Assembly (NCBI RefSeq): GCF_000981585.1
Contig: NZ_LN831776.1
Location: forward strand, 7,743,903 to 7,807,902
Reading direction: 5' to 3'
DNA: 64,000 nt
DNA from: Paenibacillus riograndensis SBR5
GTDB taxonomy: Bacteria > Bacillota > Bacilli > Paenibacillales > Paenibacillaceae
In this document: piece by piece, positions 8,086 through 16,715 of the stretch
How positions within the stretch are numbered: the first letter of the stretch is position 1
How the letters are laid out: each line of letters begins with the position of its first letter
Made by a program: the position numbers and the translations under genes
The notes under the pieces: model-generated
The model's input: the letters and a program-made list of their open reading frames with translations, nothing else
Databases searched by the model: none
Told to the model about the DNA's origin: nothing

Positions 8086-8979
8086 CTATGCCCGGAACCC
8101 TTTCAGGAATTCAACGGCTAACCGGATGTCCGCCTCCGGGTTGCTGCCGACTTCGCGTTCAATCGTCAGGTACCCTTTGTAGCCGATATCGTTCAGCGCC
8201 TGAAGATAGCCGTTCCAATCCACACTCCCTGTCCCCAGCGGAACCTCGCGGAATGCCTGGCCGGTCTCTGCCATTTCCGCGACTTTTTCATGGTCCAGCG
8301 CAGGTGCTTCATAGCCGTATTGGCCGTATACATTACGCGGATCGATCTCTGCCAGCTTGACGCCATCCTTGGCATGGGTATGCACAATGTAGTCTTTTAG
8401 GGCATAAACGCCCTGCACCGGATCATCTCCGGTCACCATGACCATATTGGCCGGGTCAAAATTGACGGAAACCCCTTTTGTGCCCAGCCCATCCAGGAAC
8501 ATTTTCAAATGTGCGGCGGTTTCCGGCCCGGTCTCAATGGCGAAGTAAGCATTCATCTCATGCGCATACCGGCTAAGCTCTTCGCAGGCAGTATGCATGG
8601 TTTCGTAGATTTGGCTGTCCCGGTTCGGAGGAACAATACCAATGTGGGTAGTCACGATATCCGTGCCCAGCTCTTTGGCCAGCTCCATAATGCGTTTGGA
8701 CTTGTCGATTTTGGCCCGGTTCTGCGCAGGGTCCTGGAAGCCGTGGCCTCCCAGGTCGCCAACAAGGGCAGAGATTTCAAGCCCCATCGAAGCAATATAA
8801 TCCTTCCATTCACGGCGGGCAGCCGGCGAGAGATTCGCCGGATCAAATTCACCCTGCACCGCATATATCTGCACGCCATCAGCGCCCGCTTCCTTCGCCT
8901 TGCGCAAGCCCTCCTTCACTCCAACCTGAAAGCTGTCTACGATGACACCGATTTTATTAGTAATCACAGGTCTAGCCAT
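8086..8979 (-). CDS. Sugar phosphate isomerase/epimerase (AP endonuclease family 2 fold)
   Basis: This 297-residue TIM barrel belongs to the xylose-isomerase-like superfamily. Likely metal ligands are visible in the family positions: IETGPE (Glu), NFDPANM (Asp), VHTHAKD (His) and TIEREVG (Glu). The ATG at 8979 has GGGAGG upstream. It is the third gene of an operon after a Gfo/Idh dehydrogenase and a second isomerase, 25 bases downstream of the latter. Such trios convert polyols, inositols or oxidized sugars, but the substrate cannot be named from sequence. Confidence 0.88.
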   Translation of the reverse strand: MARPVITNKIGVIVDSFQVGVKEGLRKAKEAGADGVQIYAVQGEFDPANLSPAARREWKDYIASMGLEISALVGDLGGHGFQDPAQNRAKIDKSKRIMELAKELGTDIVTTHIGIVPPNRDSQIYETMHTACEELSRYAHEMNAYFAIETGPETAAHLKMFLDGLGTKGVSVNFDPANMVMVTGDDPVQGVYALKDYIVHTHAKDGVKLAEIDPRNVYGQYGYEAPALDHEKVAEMAETGQAFREVPLGTGSVDWNGYLQALNDIGYKGYLTIEREVGSNPEADIRLAVEFLKGFRA

Positions 8980-9004
8980 AGCAGTAATCCTCCCTTGTCG
9001 TTGA

Positions 9005-9862
9005 TTAGAGTGCGTTCCATGTCCGCTTGACGTATTCCAGACCCAGCCTGGTTCCCTTGCGGCATTCTTCCATCCCTTCGAATTCGATGGAGATATAGCC
9101 GTCATACCCGCTTTCCTTCACCAGTTGGAGCACACGCGGCATATCTATGTCGCCCTGGCCGACAATAGCACCCCTGAGCCAATTCCCGCCGGAGGACTGG
9201 AACCACCCTTCTCCCGGATGCCGGTCCTGTGGACGGATGTAGAAATCCTTGAGATGAACCATGGAAGCCAGCTTCAGATTGCTGGCCACAGCGATCAGCG
9301 GATTCTCATCGGCACACAGAAAGTTGCCAACGTCCAGTGTCGTGCGGAAGTTGTCCCGGCCCACGGCATTTACCAGCGCCTGCACACGGTCGCTGTGCTG
9401 AATGAAATATCCATGATTCTCCACACTGGTTGTAATGCCGAAGCCGGATGCATAATCAGCAATTTCACGGCAGGCTTCGGCCAGCTGCGGCAGCTCCTCC
9501 AAAAAGCGGACGATCGACAGATCGGGTGAAGAAGCCACATCATGCCGCATCCGCTGAATGCCAAGTGCCGCACATACATCCACTTCCCGCTTGACCCGCT
9601 CCAGTTCCCGCCGCCGCTCCGCTGCCTCCAGCCCGGCAAAATTTGCTCCGATCGCATAGTTGGACAATTCGAGGCCACGGTCTGCTGCTGTCTGGAGGAT
9701 GACACCCACCAGCTCCGGATTGTCGATCAGATTGAAGCCCAGGGGCACAATCTCCGCATGTTCTGCTCCCAGATCGGCAATCGTCTCAAGGACGCCCTTC
9801 AGTGTCAGCTCTCCGGCTGCAAAAGCCGAATGCAGACTATAGGTGCTGATCCCCAGCTTCAT
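9005..9862 (-). CDS. Sugar phosphate isomerase/epimerase (second paralog)
   Basis: The 285-residue protein is another xylose-isomerase-like TIM barrel, only distantly similar to its neighbour. Metal-binding positions appear in SVENHGY (Glu), TTLDVGNF (Asp), MVHLKDFY (His) and SIEFEGM (Glu). The start overlaps the stop of the Gfo/Idh gene in an ATGA arrangement, with GAGGTG upstream, so translation is coupled. Two isomerases with one dehydrogenase suggest successive steps on one sugar. Confidence 0.88.
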   Translation of the reverse strand: MKLGISTYSLHSAFAAGELTLKGVLETIADLGAEHAEIVPLGFNLIDNPELVGVILQTAADRGLELSNYAIGANFAGLEAAERRRELERVKREVDVCAALGIQRMRHDVASSPDLSIVRFLEELPQLAEACREIADYASGFGITTSVENHGYFIQHSDRVQALVNAVGRDNFRTTLDVGNFLCADENPLIAVASNLKLASMVHLKDFYIRPQDRHPGEGWFQSSGGNWLRGAIVGQGDIDMPRVLQLVKESGYDGYISIEFEGMEECRKGTRLGLEYVKRTWNAL

Positions 9863-10911
9863 AATTTCACCTCTTCACCTTTGGCTGCCGAATCGTAGAT
9901 CCCGCTAAGAATCCTCATGATTGCTACCCCGTCCTGTACAGGACTTAGCGGCTGCGAGCCGCTCTGCACGCAATGAGTGAAATGATCTATCTCGTTCTGG
10001 AATGCACTGTTGAAATCAAATCCCTTATGATCGGTCTGCGGATAGATATTAACGATGGTATTCGCCCGCTCACTGACGATGACCGTCTCCGGATCGATTT
10101 CAAAGCCGCCTTTCTCACCGTAGAGGCTCACTGACCGCCCGTCTTCCTTGGCATGCAGCGTAAAGCTGACATCCACCAGCAGCGAAGCGCCGTTCTCGAA
10201 CCGGATCAGCGCATTTGCCAGATCCTCCACCGTGTTGTTCGCCGCATCGTAGTCGGCAGCTTTATAGAAAGAAAGATTCTCCACATTAGCCCGGTTGCCC
10301 AGCTTCCGGTATGTGTTGGCGCTTACGGAAACCGGCTTCGGGCGGCCCATCAAATACCAGCATAAATCGATCACATGGACTCCGATGTCGATCAGCGGCC
10401 CACCGCCGGAGCGTTCGATATCAGAGAACCAGCCGCCCGGATTGCCCAGGCGCCGCAAGGTTGTCGCCTTCGCATAATAAATTTCGCCGAACTCCCCTGC
10501 CCCCGCCAGCTTCTGAAGCAGCTGGACGTTGGCATCGTAGCGGCGCACAAAGCCCACTTGCAAAATCTTGCCGCTCTCTTCCACTGCCTGCTGAACCTGA
10601 ACAGCTTCCTCCAGCGTGCGGCAGAGCGGCTTCTCCACCAGCACATGCTTGCCGGCCTTCAGCGCCGCAATGCTAATCTCGGCGTGGGAATTGTTCCAGG
10701 TGCAGATACTGACCGCATCGACGCCGGAATCTGCCAGCAGCGCGCGGTAATCCGTATACACTTTTTCGGCGCCATACTCGGCGGCTGCCGCCCTTGCGCG
10801 CTCTTCGTTCAGGTCGCACACCGCATATACAACCGTCTGCGGATTGTTCCGGTAGGCATTCAGATGCATGCCTGAAATGGAGCCCGTTCCTATTACGCCA
10901 ATCCTGATCAT
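9859..10911 (-). CDS. Gfo/Idh/MocA family NAD(P)-dependent oxidoreductase
   Basis: This 350-residue sugar or inositol dehydrogenase opens with the Rossmann motif IGVIGTGSISGMHLNAY. The EKP triad segment HVLVEKPLCRTLEEA lies near residue 95, and the catalytic region GGPLIDIGVHVIDLCWYLMG near residue 175 contains the family Asp and His. The second of two nearby ATGs (10911) is chosen because AGAAGG is optimally spaced for it. It is the first gene of the operon, and an AraC regulator is transcribed divergently. The product probably oxidizes a sugar hydroxyl that the two downstream isomerases then process. Confidence 0.9.
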   Translation of the reverse strand: MIRIGVIGTGSISGMHLNAYRNNPQTVVYAVCDLNEERARAAAAEYGAEKVYTDYRALLADSGVDAVSICTWNNSHAEISIAALKAGKHVLVEKPLCRTLEEAVQVQQAVEESGKILQVGFVRRYDANVQLLQKLAGAGEFGEIYYAKATTLRRLGNPGGWFSDIERSGGGPLIDIGVHVIDLCWYLMGRPKPVSVSANTYRKLGNRANVENLSFYKAADYDAANNTVEDLANALIRFENGASLLVDVSFTLHAKEDGRSVSLYGEKGGFEIDPETVIVSERANTIVNIYPQTDHKGFDFNSAFQNEIDHFTHCVQSGSQPLSPVQDGVAIMRILSGIYDSAAKGEEVKL

Positions 10912-11039
10912 ATCCATTACCTTCTTTCCTTGATTTGCATCACTTCTGATTCGTATTATAATGATTTCAACCATGAACACCATGCAGAGCCTTGCGGTCT
11001 TATTTGTACAATTGTGCTGTGGGAGGAGGATATCCAGAA

Positions 11040-11909
11040 ATGCTGAATTATGATAAACATCTTCGGGAGCCTATGGACATGCCGGACCCCGGGTTTCCGA
11101 TCAAAGTCCATACCCAGCGCTTCGACAGGGAGGGAGTTGTGACGTTCCCCCATCACTGGCATGAGCATCTGGAATTTTTGTTCATTGAGAGCGGCGAGGC
11201 TGTGTTCGAATGCGGACGGACGCCGTTCTCCGTCCGGGCCGGCGATCTGATCGCCGTGAACAGCAACGAGCTGCATTACGGCATCAGCGCTTCGGATGAT
11301 TTGCTCTATTACGCCATTATTGCGGACACCGCACTCTTGCACAGCGCCGCCAGTGATTCTGCCGAGACCAAGTTCATCGCACCGATCCGGCAGAACCGGC
11401 TCCTGTTCAGCAACCATGTCTCCGGAGACCAGCATATTTCCGGCTGTGCTCTAACCATTATCCGTGAGCTTGAACGCCGTGAATTCGGCTATGAGCTGGC
11501 GGTGAAGGCTGAGCTGTACCGGCTGCTTGCGCTGCTGCTGCGCAGACATGGCGTAACCGAGTTGTCACAGGCCGAACAGACCCGGCGCATTCAGACCATT
11601 GAACGCTTCGCACCTGTGCTGCGCCATATTGACACCCATTACCAGGAGCCGATTTTCGTAGAGGGCCTGGCAGCTTTGGCAGGACTGAGCCGCTTCCATT
11701 TCAGCCGGCTCTTCAAGGAGCTGACGGGACATACCGTCTCCGAATATGTCAATGCTGTCCGGCTGGACCGGGCCGACTACATGCTGCGCCATACTCAGCT
11801 TACCGTTTCCGAAATCGCCGCAGCCACCGGGTTCAACGACATTTACTATTTCAGCCGCACCTTCAAAAAGCATAAACAAAGAACCCCCTCCAGTGTGAGG
11901 GGGTTCTAG
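11040..11909 (+). CDS. AraC-family transcriptional regulator with cupin sensor domain
   Basis: The 289-residue protein has an N-terminal cupin fold (residues about 20-95, with HHWHEHLEFLFIESG) that would bind a sugar effector. The C-terminal double helix-turn-helix (about 185-285) ends with the AraC signature around FNDIYYFSRTFKKHKQRTPS. The ATG at 11040 follows GGAGGAGG at good spacing. It is divergent from the dehydrogenase/isomerase operon and is therefore its likely activator. The last codons lie inside a strong hairpin (11881-11906). Confidence 0.9.
   Translation: MLNYDKHLREPMDMPDPGFPIKVHTQRFDREGVVTFPHHWHEHLEFLFIESGEAVFECGRTPFSVRAGDLIAVNSNELHYGISASDDLLYYAIIADTALLHSAASDSAETKFIAPIRQNRLLFSNHVSGDQHISGCALTIIRELERREFGYELAVKAELYRLLALLLRRHGVTELSQAEQTRRIQTIERFAPVLRHIDTHYQEPIFVEGLAALAGLSRFHFSRLFKELTGHTVSEYVNAVRLDRADYMLRHTQLTVSEIAAATGFNDIYYFSRTFKKHKQRTPSSVRGF
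11881..11906. other. Perfect 10-bp hairpin overlapping the AraC gene 3' end
   Basis: GAACCCCCTC at 11881-11890 pairs with its exact complement at 11897-11906 around a 6-base loop. On the plus strand no T-run follows. On the minus strand a T-rich stretch does follow, inside the AraC coding region. It could end plus-strand transcription weakly or block antisense reads. Confidence 0.5.
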
Positions 11910-12044
11910 GGTACGCTAACAGCTGTCCATCATCCCTATCGCCAGTTGCCGGCAAGGAGATAGAACTTATGTGTCGAATACCTTAACTTCGAAGCAGAAC
12001 TGCTTACGCTTACGACATCACTGCCAGCAGAGGAGAAGATCAAT

Positions 12045-12839
12045 ATGGCCTACACTATCAATAATTTGAAAGATAACAGCAATGTTGTGATCAAGGAACA
12101 GCTCGGCGGATTTACGGTTATCGAATACAAAGAAGATTTGAGCACCACCACCTTGGCGGAAGCACAGTCCAACTTCTTCATGAGCAAAAGCAATATGCGC
12201 AACAAGCAGCTCATGATAGAGCTGAATAACAGCGAGGTTACCCTGAGCGCGGGGGCGATGCAGTATATGGTCGGCAATATTGAAATGACCTCAGGGGTAA
12301 AAGGGGTCGGCGGCCTGATGAGAAATATCGTATCCAGTGCCGCAACCGGGACCAGTGCGATTAAACCTCTCTACAAAGGCACCGGTACGATTCTGCTGGA
12401 AACCACCTATAAATATCTGTGGCTGATTGATGTCGACAACGATCATATCGTCATTGATGACGGCCTGTTCCTGGCCTGTGAATCTTCACTCCAGCTCGCC
12501 GTCACCGCACGCAAGAGCCTTTCCTCCGCCGCACTGGGCGGAGAAGGGCTGTTCAATCTGAGCGCCAAAGGCAAAGGAATTCTGGCCCTGGAAGCACCGA
12601 TTCCTTCCGAGGAAGCCGTCGTCATTGAGCTGCAGAATGATGTGCTGAAGGTCGATGGCAATTTTGCGTTAATGTGGTCGAACACGCTGGACTTCACCGT
12701 CGAGAAATCGGGCAAAACCCGGCTCGGCTCTGCCGCTTCCGGCGAGGGTCTGGTCAATGTGTACCGGGGAACAGGCACGGTCTGGCTGGCTCCGCTCACC
12801 TCATACAGAAATAGTCTGTTTCAGGCGAATACCCCCTAA
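12045..12839 (+). CDS. AIM24 family protein
   Basis: This 264-residue protein is of the AIM24/DUF124 beta-sandwich family, named for a yeast mitochondrial protein; bacterial functions are unknown. Recognizable features are Gly-rich repeats such as GVGGLMRNIVSSAATG and three copies of a G-x-G-(T/I) turn (YKGTGTILLE, AKGKGILALE, YRGTGTVWLAP). There is no signal peptide or membrane helix, so it is probably cytoplasmic. The start has GAGGAG upstream. It stands alone, with a RacA-like gene downstream on the same strand. Confidence 0.85.
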   Translation: MAYTINNLKDNSNVVIKEQLGGFTVIEYKEDLSTTTLAEAQSNFFMSKSNMRNKQLMIELNNSEVTLSAGAMQYMVGNIEMTSGVKGVGGLMRNIVSSAATGTSAIKPLYKGTGTILLETTYKYLWLIDVDNDHIVIDDGLFLACESSLQLAVTARKSLSSAALGGEGLFNLSAKGKGILALEAPIPSEEAVVIELQNDVLKVDGNFALMWSNTLDFTVEKSGKTRLGSAASGEGLVNVYRGTGTVWLAPLTSYRNSLFQANTP

Positions 12840-12910
12840 ATAATTGCTCGTAATACCACTTTGTTTATCGAATCAGCACTTCCTTTGTCACCCGTGCAGG
12901 GAGCCGCTAA

Positions 12911-12928
12911 TGAACAACGAATTGTTCA
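12911..12928. promoter_or_regulatory. Inverted repeat upstream of the RacA-like gene
   Basis: TGAACAA at 12911-12917 and TTGTTCA at 12922-12928 are exact complements 4 bases apart. They lie 75 bases before the start of a gene encoding a MerR-like DNA-binding protein, so this is a possible operator. There is no direct evidence of binding. Confidence 0.35.
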
Positions 12929-13002
12929 TAGCAAGAGGAAATAGATGCAGTCATTTCAAGGCCTGTATCCGTTTCAAGACTACCTGAACTGGAGGAATTG
13001 AT

Positions 13003-13548
13003 ATGGAAATGCTGAAAACGAAGGATGCCGCAGAGCTGCTGTCTGTCAGCCAGACAACCATCAAACGCTGGGCTGCCATGTTCCCTGATTATTTTCCAAA
13101 GGACCGGTTTGGACATTATATATTCTCAGAGCAGGAGATTAGTCTGTTAAAATCGATTAAAGAGCGCATCAATCACGGGGAAGTGCTAGAGTATATGAAT
13201 CTGGGTTCCGCAGCAGGCATCCAGCCGCCTGTATCCCAACAGGAGAACCCGCTCCACCACACACAGGACTGGCCTATGGGCGATATGCTGTCCCGGATCG
13301 ATTATATCGAACGCTCACTGGATCACAAAGCTGACGAGGTAGTCTCAGTCCAGCTGCTCCAGCAGCGCGCGGAGCTTGAGGACCTGCGCCAAATGATCAA
13401 GCAGTTAGCCGTATCCCTGGAAACTATCCAGAAGCCTGGCGCCCCCTCCCTTTCTTCGCATGATGAGCTGCATCCCGTTGCCGCTAAGAAGCTCAAGACT
13501 CCGCCAAGGAAGCGCGGGCTGCTGCGGAATATTTTTTCCTGCCTGTAG
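13003..13548 (+). CDS. MerR-type HTH protein resembling RacA chromosome-anchoring protein
   Basis: The 181-residue protein has an N-terminal MerR-like helix-turn-helix (residues 1-60: KTKDAAELLSVSQTTIKRWA, then GHYIFSEQEISLLKSIKERI). A predicted coiled coil follows (about 95-145) and then a basic C-terminus ending KRGLLRNIFSCL. Order and length match Bacillus RacA (184 residues), which ties the chromosome origin region to the cell pole during sporulation. The basic, hydrophobic C-terminus could touch the membrane. No effector domain is present, so an ordinary MerR sensor role is unlikely. Similarity is moderate and the RacA assignment is inference. GGAGG precedes the start. Confidence 0.75.
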   Translation: MEMLKTKDAAELLSVSQTTIKRWAAMFPDYFPKDRFGHYIFSEQEISLLKSIKERINHGEVLEYMNLGSAAGIQPPVSQQENPLHHTQDWPMGDMLSRIDYIERSLDHKADEVVSVQLLQQRAELEDLRQMIKQLAVSLETIQKPGAPSLSSHDELHPVAAKKLKTPPRKRGLLRNIFSCL

Positions 13549-13624
13549 AACGGATTATGCTTATTCAAGCAGAAACGGCTTCCGGCCTTTAAAAGGACGG
13601 TATCGACTGTCCTTCAGCAGCTCC

Positions 13625-13807
13625 AAGTGGAAAAAGGATAACTAATTTGCTCGAACGCCCTGTTCTCCGCAGGTTAAGTGGAAAAAGGATAACTAATTCA
13701 GCACATTTCGCCCTTAATTCGGTAATATGGCCCAATTAAGTTCCCTTTTTCCACTTAAATCTCACAATTGTTGATTTCCGAGAGAAATAAGTTCCCTTTT
13801 TCCAACT
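13625..13807. repeat. Four copies of a ~23-bp interspersed repeat, two in each orientation
   Basis: Copies at 13625-13647 and 13676-13698 read AAGTGGAAAAAGGATAACTA and are identical. Copies at 13734-13756 and 13786-13807 are inverted and slightly different (core TTCCCTTTTTCCA). The units lie about 50 bases apart in the noncoding gap between the RacA-like and HprK genes. Outer and inner pairs could form long stems. No gene is seen in this gap. Confidence 0.8.
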
Positions 13808-13834
13808 AGAACTGTTCACCTGCTCCCACAACTT

Positions 13835-13865
13835 AAAAAACCGTCCCCTCTCCAAAGGGTAACGG
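13835..13865 (-). terminator. Rho-independent terminator of the HprK-paralog gene
   Basis: On the minus strand a stem starting CCGTTACCC (13865 downward) pairs with GGGGACGG, and the run TTTTTT (13840-13835) follows. It lies 50 bases beyond the stop codon of the HprK paralog. Confidence 0.75.
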
Positions 13866-13914
13866 CTTTCATCTAGATCATTCCGGTTAGCGGAGCTTGC
13901 CCTTCAGTATCTCC

Positions 13915-14832
13915 TTAGGACTGCATCCCGTCTTCGATCCGCTTCATGAATTCTTCGGCGGCGCTGTAGCCAAGCTGCTTGAGGTACCAGTTGTTAGCCG
14001 CTGCCTCAATTAATCCGGCTACATCGCGCCCCGGCTGAAGCTGGACCTCAATATGCGGAATTTGGACACCGAGATATTCCGTGAACTGGGGCACCAGCTC
14101 CAGCTCGTTGTTCAGCGAATTTTCCCGCCATGGGCAAAGCTCAATATCAAGCACAATACGCGTCTCGTCCTGAAAGGCCTTGCGTCCGTATTGGCGCACA
14201 ACATTGATCAGGCCGATGCTGCGCAGCGCGAGGAATTCACGTGTGGTCTCATTATGTGTCCCGAGCAGCGTTGACGGGCCCAGCTTCTTGAGCACCACAA
14301 TATCATCCGCCACGAACCGGTGGCCTCTGCGGATAAGGGTGTGTGCAGTCTCACTTTTGCCGATCCCGGATTTGCCTCTAAGCAGAATGCCTATGCCTGA
14401 TACGTTCACGCATACCCCATGGATCGACAGCTCGGGTGCCAGCGCCTTCACCAGATAGCTGTCCAGCTTGGCAATGAACTCCGTTGTGGTGTCCCCGGTC
14501 CGCAGCAGCGGAATCCCCTCCTGGTTGCAAAACAGCGTCAAATAAGGAATCTCCTGCTGCCCCGACGTCACGATAAAACACGGGGGATGATATTTGACGA
14601 TGTTCCCGATATGCAGCTTGCGTTCTTCTACGCTTAGTGTCAATAAATAGTTGATTTCCTTACGGCCGAGTACCTGTACCCGCTCCATGGGAAAAAAATC
14701 AAAATAGCCGACAAACTCCAGCCCCGGTCTATGCGTCCTTGGACGGGTAATTTCGCGGTCCATACGGCTGGCACCCGCCAGCACTTCCAAATGGAACTTT
14801 TCCGTAAGACCTTGAACAGTGACAGACTTCAT
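13915..14832 (-). CDS. HPr kinase/phosphorylase paralog, atypical signature
   Basis: The 305-residue protein is related to HprK, which phosphorylates HPr on Ser-46 for catabolite repression. The N-terminal regulatory domain (1-130) is followed by the P-loop GKSGIGKSETA near residue 155, with VADD shortly after. In standard HprK the family signature reads LEIRGLG; here it is LALRSIG, losing the Glu and one Gly. The later VRPGRN reads LQPGRD, losing an Arg. The kinase P-loop is intact, but phosphorylase function may be lost. It is divergent from a sucrose-type PTS operon, unlike housekeeping hprK, which normally neighbours lgt. It is therefore probably a specialized second copy. Confidence 0.85.
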   Translation of the reverse strand: MKSVTVQGLTEKFHLEVLAGASRMDREITRPRTHRPGLEFVGYFDFFPMERVQVLGRKEINYLLTLSVEERKLHIGNIVKYHPPCFIVTSGQQEIPYLTLFCNQEGIPLLRTGDTTTEFIAKLDSYLVKALAPELSIHGVCVNVSGIGILLRGKSGIGKSETAHTLIRRGHRFVADDIVVLKKLGPSTLLGTHNETTREFLALRSIGLINVVRQYGRKAFQDETRIVLDIELCPWRENSLNNELELVPQFTEYLGVQIPHIEVQLQPGRDVAGLIEAAANNWYLKQLGYSAAEEFMKRIEDGMQS

Positions 14833-15100
14833 ATTGTTCTCCTCCTGCGGCTTGGATGTATTCGGAATACGCCTGTATTTCGATCCTTTGCTTCCGGTTT
14901 ATATTCAACGATCCACTTTATATTCAACGGTCCACGGGAACATTCCTGCAAATGATTGATACGGGCTGCCAGCAGCTCCGGTTCGAAAGGCCAAAGAGTG
15001 AAGGAGTGAGTCGGAATACCTGCTTTACCGCAGCAAGGTGGTAATTCCTGACCATTGATTTTGGAAACAATCATTGTCACAATAGGATTACATCCAAATA

Positions 15101-15203
15101 TTACGAAGTTGTTACTTTTGGAGGCAGGCAAAGACCTGATAAGCGCCATGATCGGCCGTTCTGGAAAGGAAGGAACGATGCTTGGCTCTGAAGGTCTTTT
15201 TTT
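15101..15203 (+). promoter_or_regulatory. RAT antiterminator/terminator leader of the PTS operon
   Basis: A ribonucleic antiterminator (RAT)-like sequence lies at about 15107-15137 (GTTGTTACTTTTGGAGGCAG followed by GCAAAGACCT). It overlaps the left arm of a terminator: AAGACCT at 15131-15137 pairs with AGGTCTT at 15192-15198, followed by a run of Ts. This is the sacB/bgl-type layout, in which a BglG-family protein binds the RAT and prevents the terminator. The antiterminator encoded at 16712 is the obvious ligand. The noncoding gap 14833-15224 holds nothing else recognized. Confidence 0.85.
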
Positions 15204-15224
15204 ATGTTTTGAGGAGGCGCTGCT

Positions 15225-16715
15225 ATGCCCCATGACAATATCCCCATAGAACAAGATGGACTGACTACAAAGGAAACCCGCAGCCCGGCGGGGGAATTGG
15301 CTGAACGCCTGATTGGCTTGTCGGGAGGCGCCGGCAATGTGCTGGAAGCCATTCACTGCACAACCCGGCTTCGCCTTAGGCTGCGGGATAGCTCCCGGGT
15401 GGATGAGGCCGGACTATCGGGCATACAGGAGGTCCAAGGCGTATTCTTCCGCACCGGACAGCTGCAAATTATTCTGGGATCGGCCAATGTCTTCAAGGTC
15501 CACCGTCAGGTTGTCCGCATCCTTCAAGAAGGCGGGGCCAAGCAGCAGCCGGAGGGTACCGGTGATCTGTCCCAAAAGAACCGTCAGGAGCAGCAGGGCG
15601 TGTTAAAACAGATAGCTGATGCGGTCAGCTTCTTCTCGGACATCGTCGTGCCCATGATTCCGCTCTTTGTCGGGGTCGGACTGCTGCTCGGTCTGCTCAG
15701 CATGATGGAGGTTTTCGGCTGGGCCCCGCGGGATAGTGCCGCGTTTCGGACCTTGTCCTTATTGACCGGATCGGCATTTCAGATGCTGGCGGTAATGTTC
15801 GGTTATCATACGGCCAAGAGATTTGGAGGCACGCCGCCGCTCGGTGCCGTAATCGGCCTTGTCATGACCCATCCCGGTCTTCTGCATGTCACCGGATTCG
15901 GCAGAGCCCCGGTAAGCTCCGCAGATGTAATGATCGCGCCGCAGTTCGGATATCAAGGCGCGGTCATTCCCACAATTCTTGCGGTATTGGTAATGACGCT
16001 GATCGAGAAAGGGCTGCGCCGGATGCTTCCTGCATCAGCTTCGCCGATGCTGATCCCCTTTCTAAGCCTGGCCTCCGGAGGCGCGATTGCCATCCTGGCC
16101 ATCGGACCGCTGACCTCTGAGCTTAGCGCTTCTCTCGGCAGCATGCTGGAGCTTGTATTCAGATCGGGCGGTACGGTGTTTGGCCTGCTGCTTGGCGGAA
16201 TCTACAGCTCGCTCGTTGTGAGCGGCCTGCATCACGGGATTCAGGCCATAGAGATCGGACTGATCACCAATCCAGATATCAGCGTCAATTTTCTGCTCCC
16301 TATCTGGTCTATGGCAAATATCGCGCAGGGTGCGGCCGGACTGGCTGTGTATGCCAGAACCCGGGACCCGGCATTGCGCAAAATAGCGCTGCCCGCCTCA
16401 ATCACCGCCTTCTTGGGAATTACCGAACCGGTTACCTTTGGGGTCAACCTGAAGCTTGGCCGCCCTTTCCTGGGCGCTGCGGCAGGAGGGGCTGCAGGAG
16501 GCGCTTATGTTGCCTTTCATCAGGTGGCGGCCGATTCGTTCGGCCTGACCGGAATTCCGATGTTCGCTTTTACCGTCCAGCTTGGACAGCTGAATGTTAT
16601 CCATTATGCGGCCGGTTTTCTGCTGGCAGCGGCAACAGCCTTTGCGGTTACCTGGGTCCTTGGTGTTGACGAGCCGTCTGGTGATGGAACAAAAAAGCAT
16701 AGGAGAATAACATGA
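15225..16715 (+). CDS. PTS transporter EIIBC, sucrose/beta-glucoside type
   Basis: The 496-residue permease imports and phosphorylates a sugar, most likely sucrose given its setting. The EIIB domain (about 25-105) carries the phosphorylated Cys in AIHCTTRLRLRL, and the EIIC domain (about 125-480) has about ten membrane helices with the conserved GITEPVTFGVNLKLGRPF. There is no EIIA domain, so an EIIA-Glc-like protein must work in trans. GAGGAGG precedes the ATG. The stop overlaps the antiterminator start (ATGA). Expression is probably controlled by the RAT leader. Confidence 0.92.
   Translation: MPHDNIPIEQDGLTTKETRSPAGELAERLIGLSGGAGNVLEAIHCTTRLRLRLRDSSRVDEAGLSGIQEVQGVFFRTGQLQIILGSANVFKVHRQVVRILQEGGAKQQPEGTGDLSQKNRQEQQGVLKQIADAVSFFSDIVVPMIPLFVGVGLLLGLLSMMEVFGWAPRDSAAFRTLSLLTGSAFQMLAVMFGYHTAKRFGGTPPLGAVIGLVMTHPGLLHVTGFGRAPVSSADVMIAPQFGYQGAVIPTILAVLVMTLIEKGLRRMLPASASPMLIPFLSLASGGAIAILAIGPLTSELSASLGSMLELVFRSGGTVFGLLLGGIYSSLVVSGLHHGIQAIEIGLITNPDISVNFLLPIWSMANIAQGAAGLAVYARTRDPALRKIALPASITAFLGITEPVTFGVNLKLGRPFLGAAAGGAAGGAYVAFHQVAADSFGLTGIPMFAFTVQLGQLNVIHYAAGFLLAAATAFAVTWVLGVDEPSGDGTKKHRRIT

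Noticed and set aside
15061..15075. Possible catabolite-responsive (cre) element before the PTS leader
   Set aside because: The sequence TTGGAAACAATCATT lacks the central CG and fails the symmetric ends of the cre consensus.
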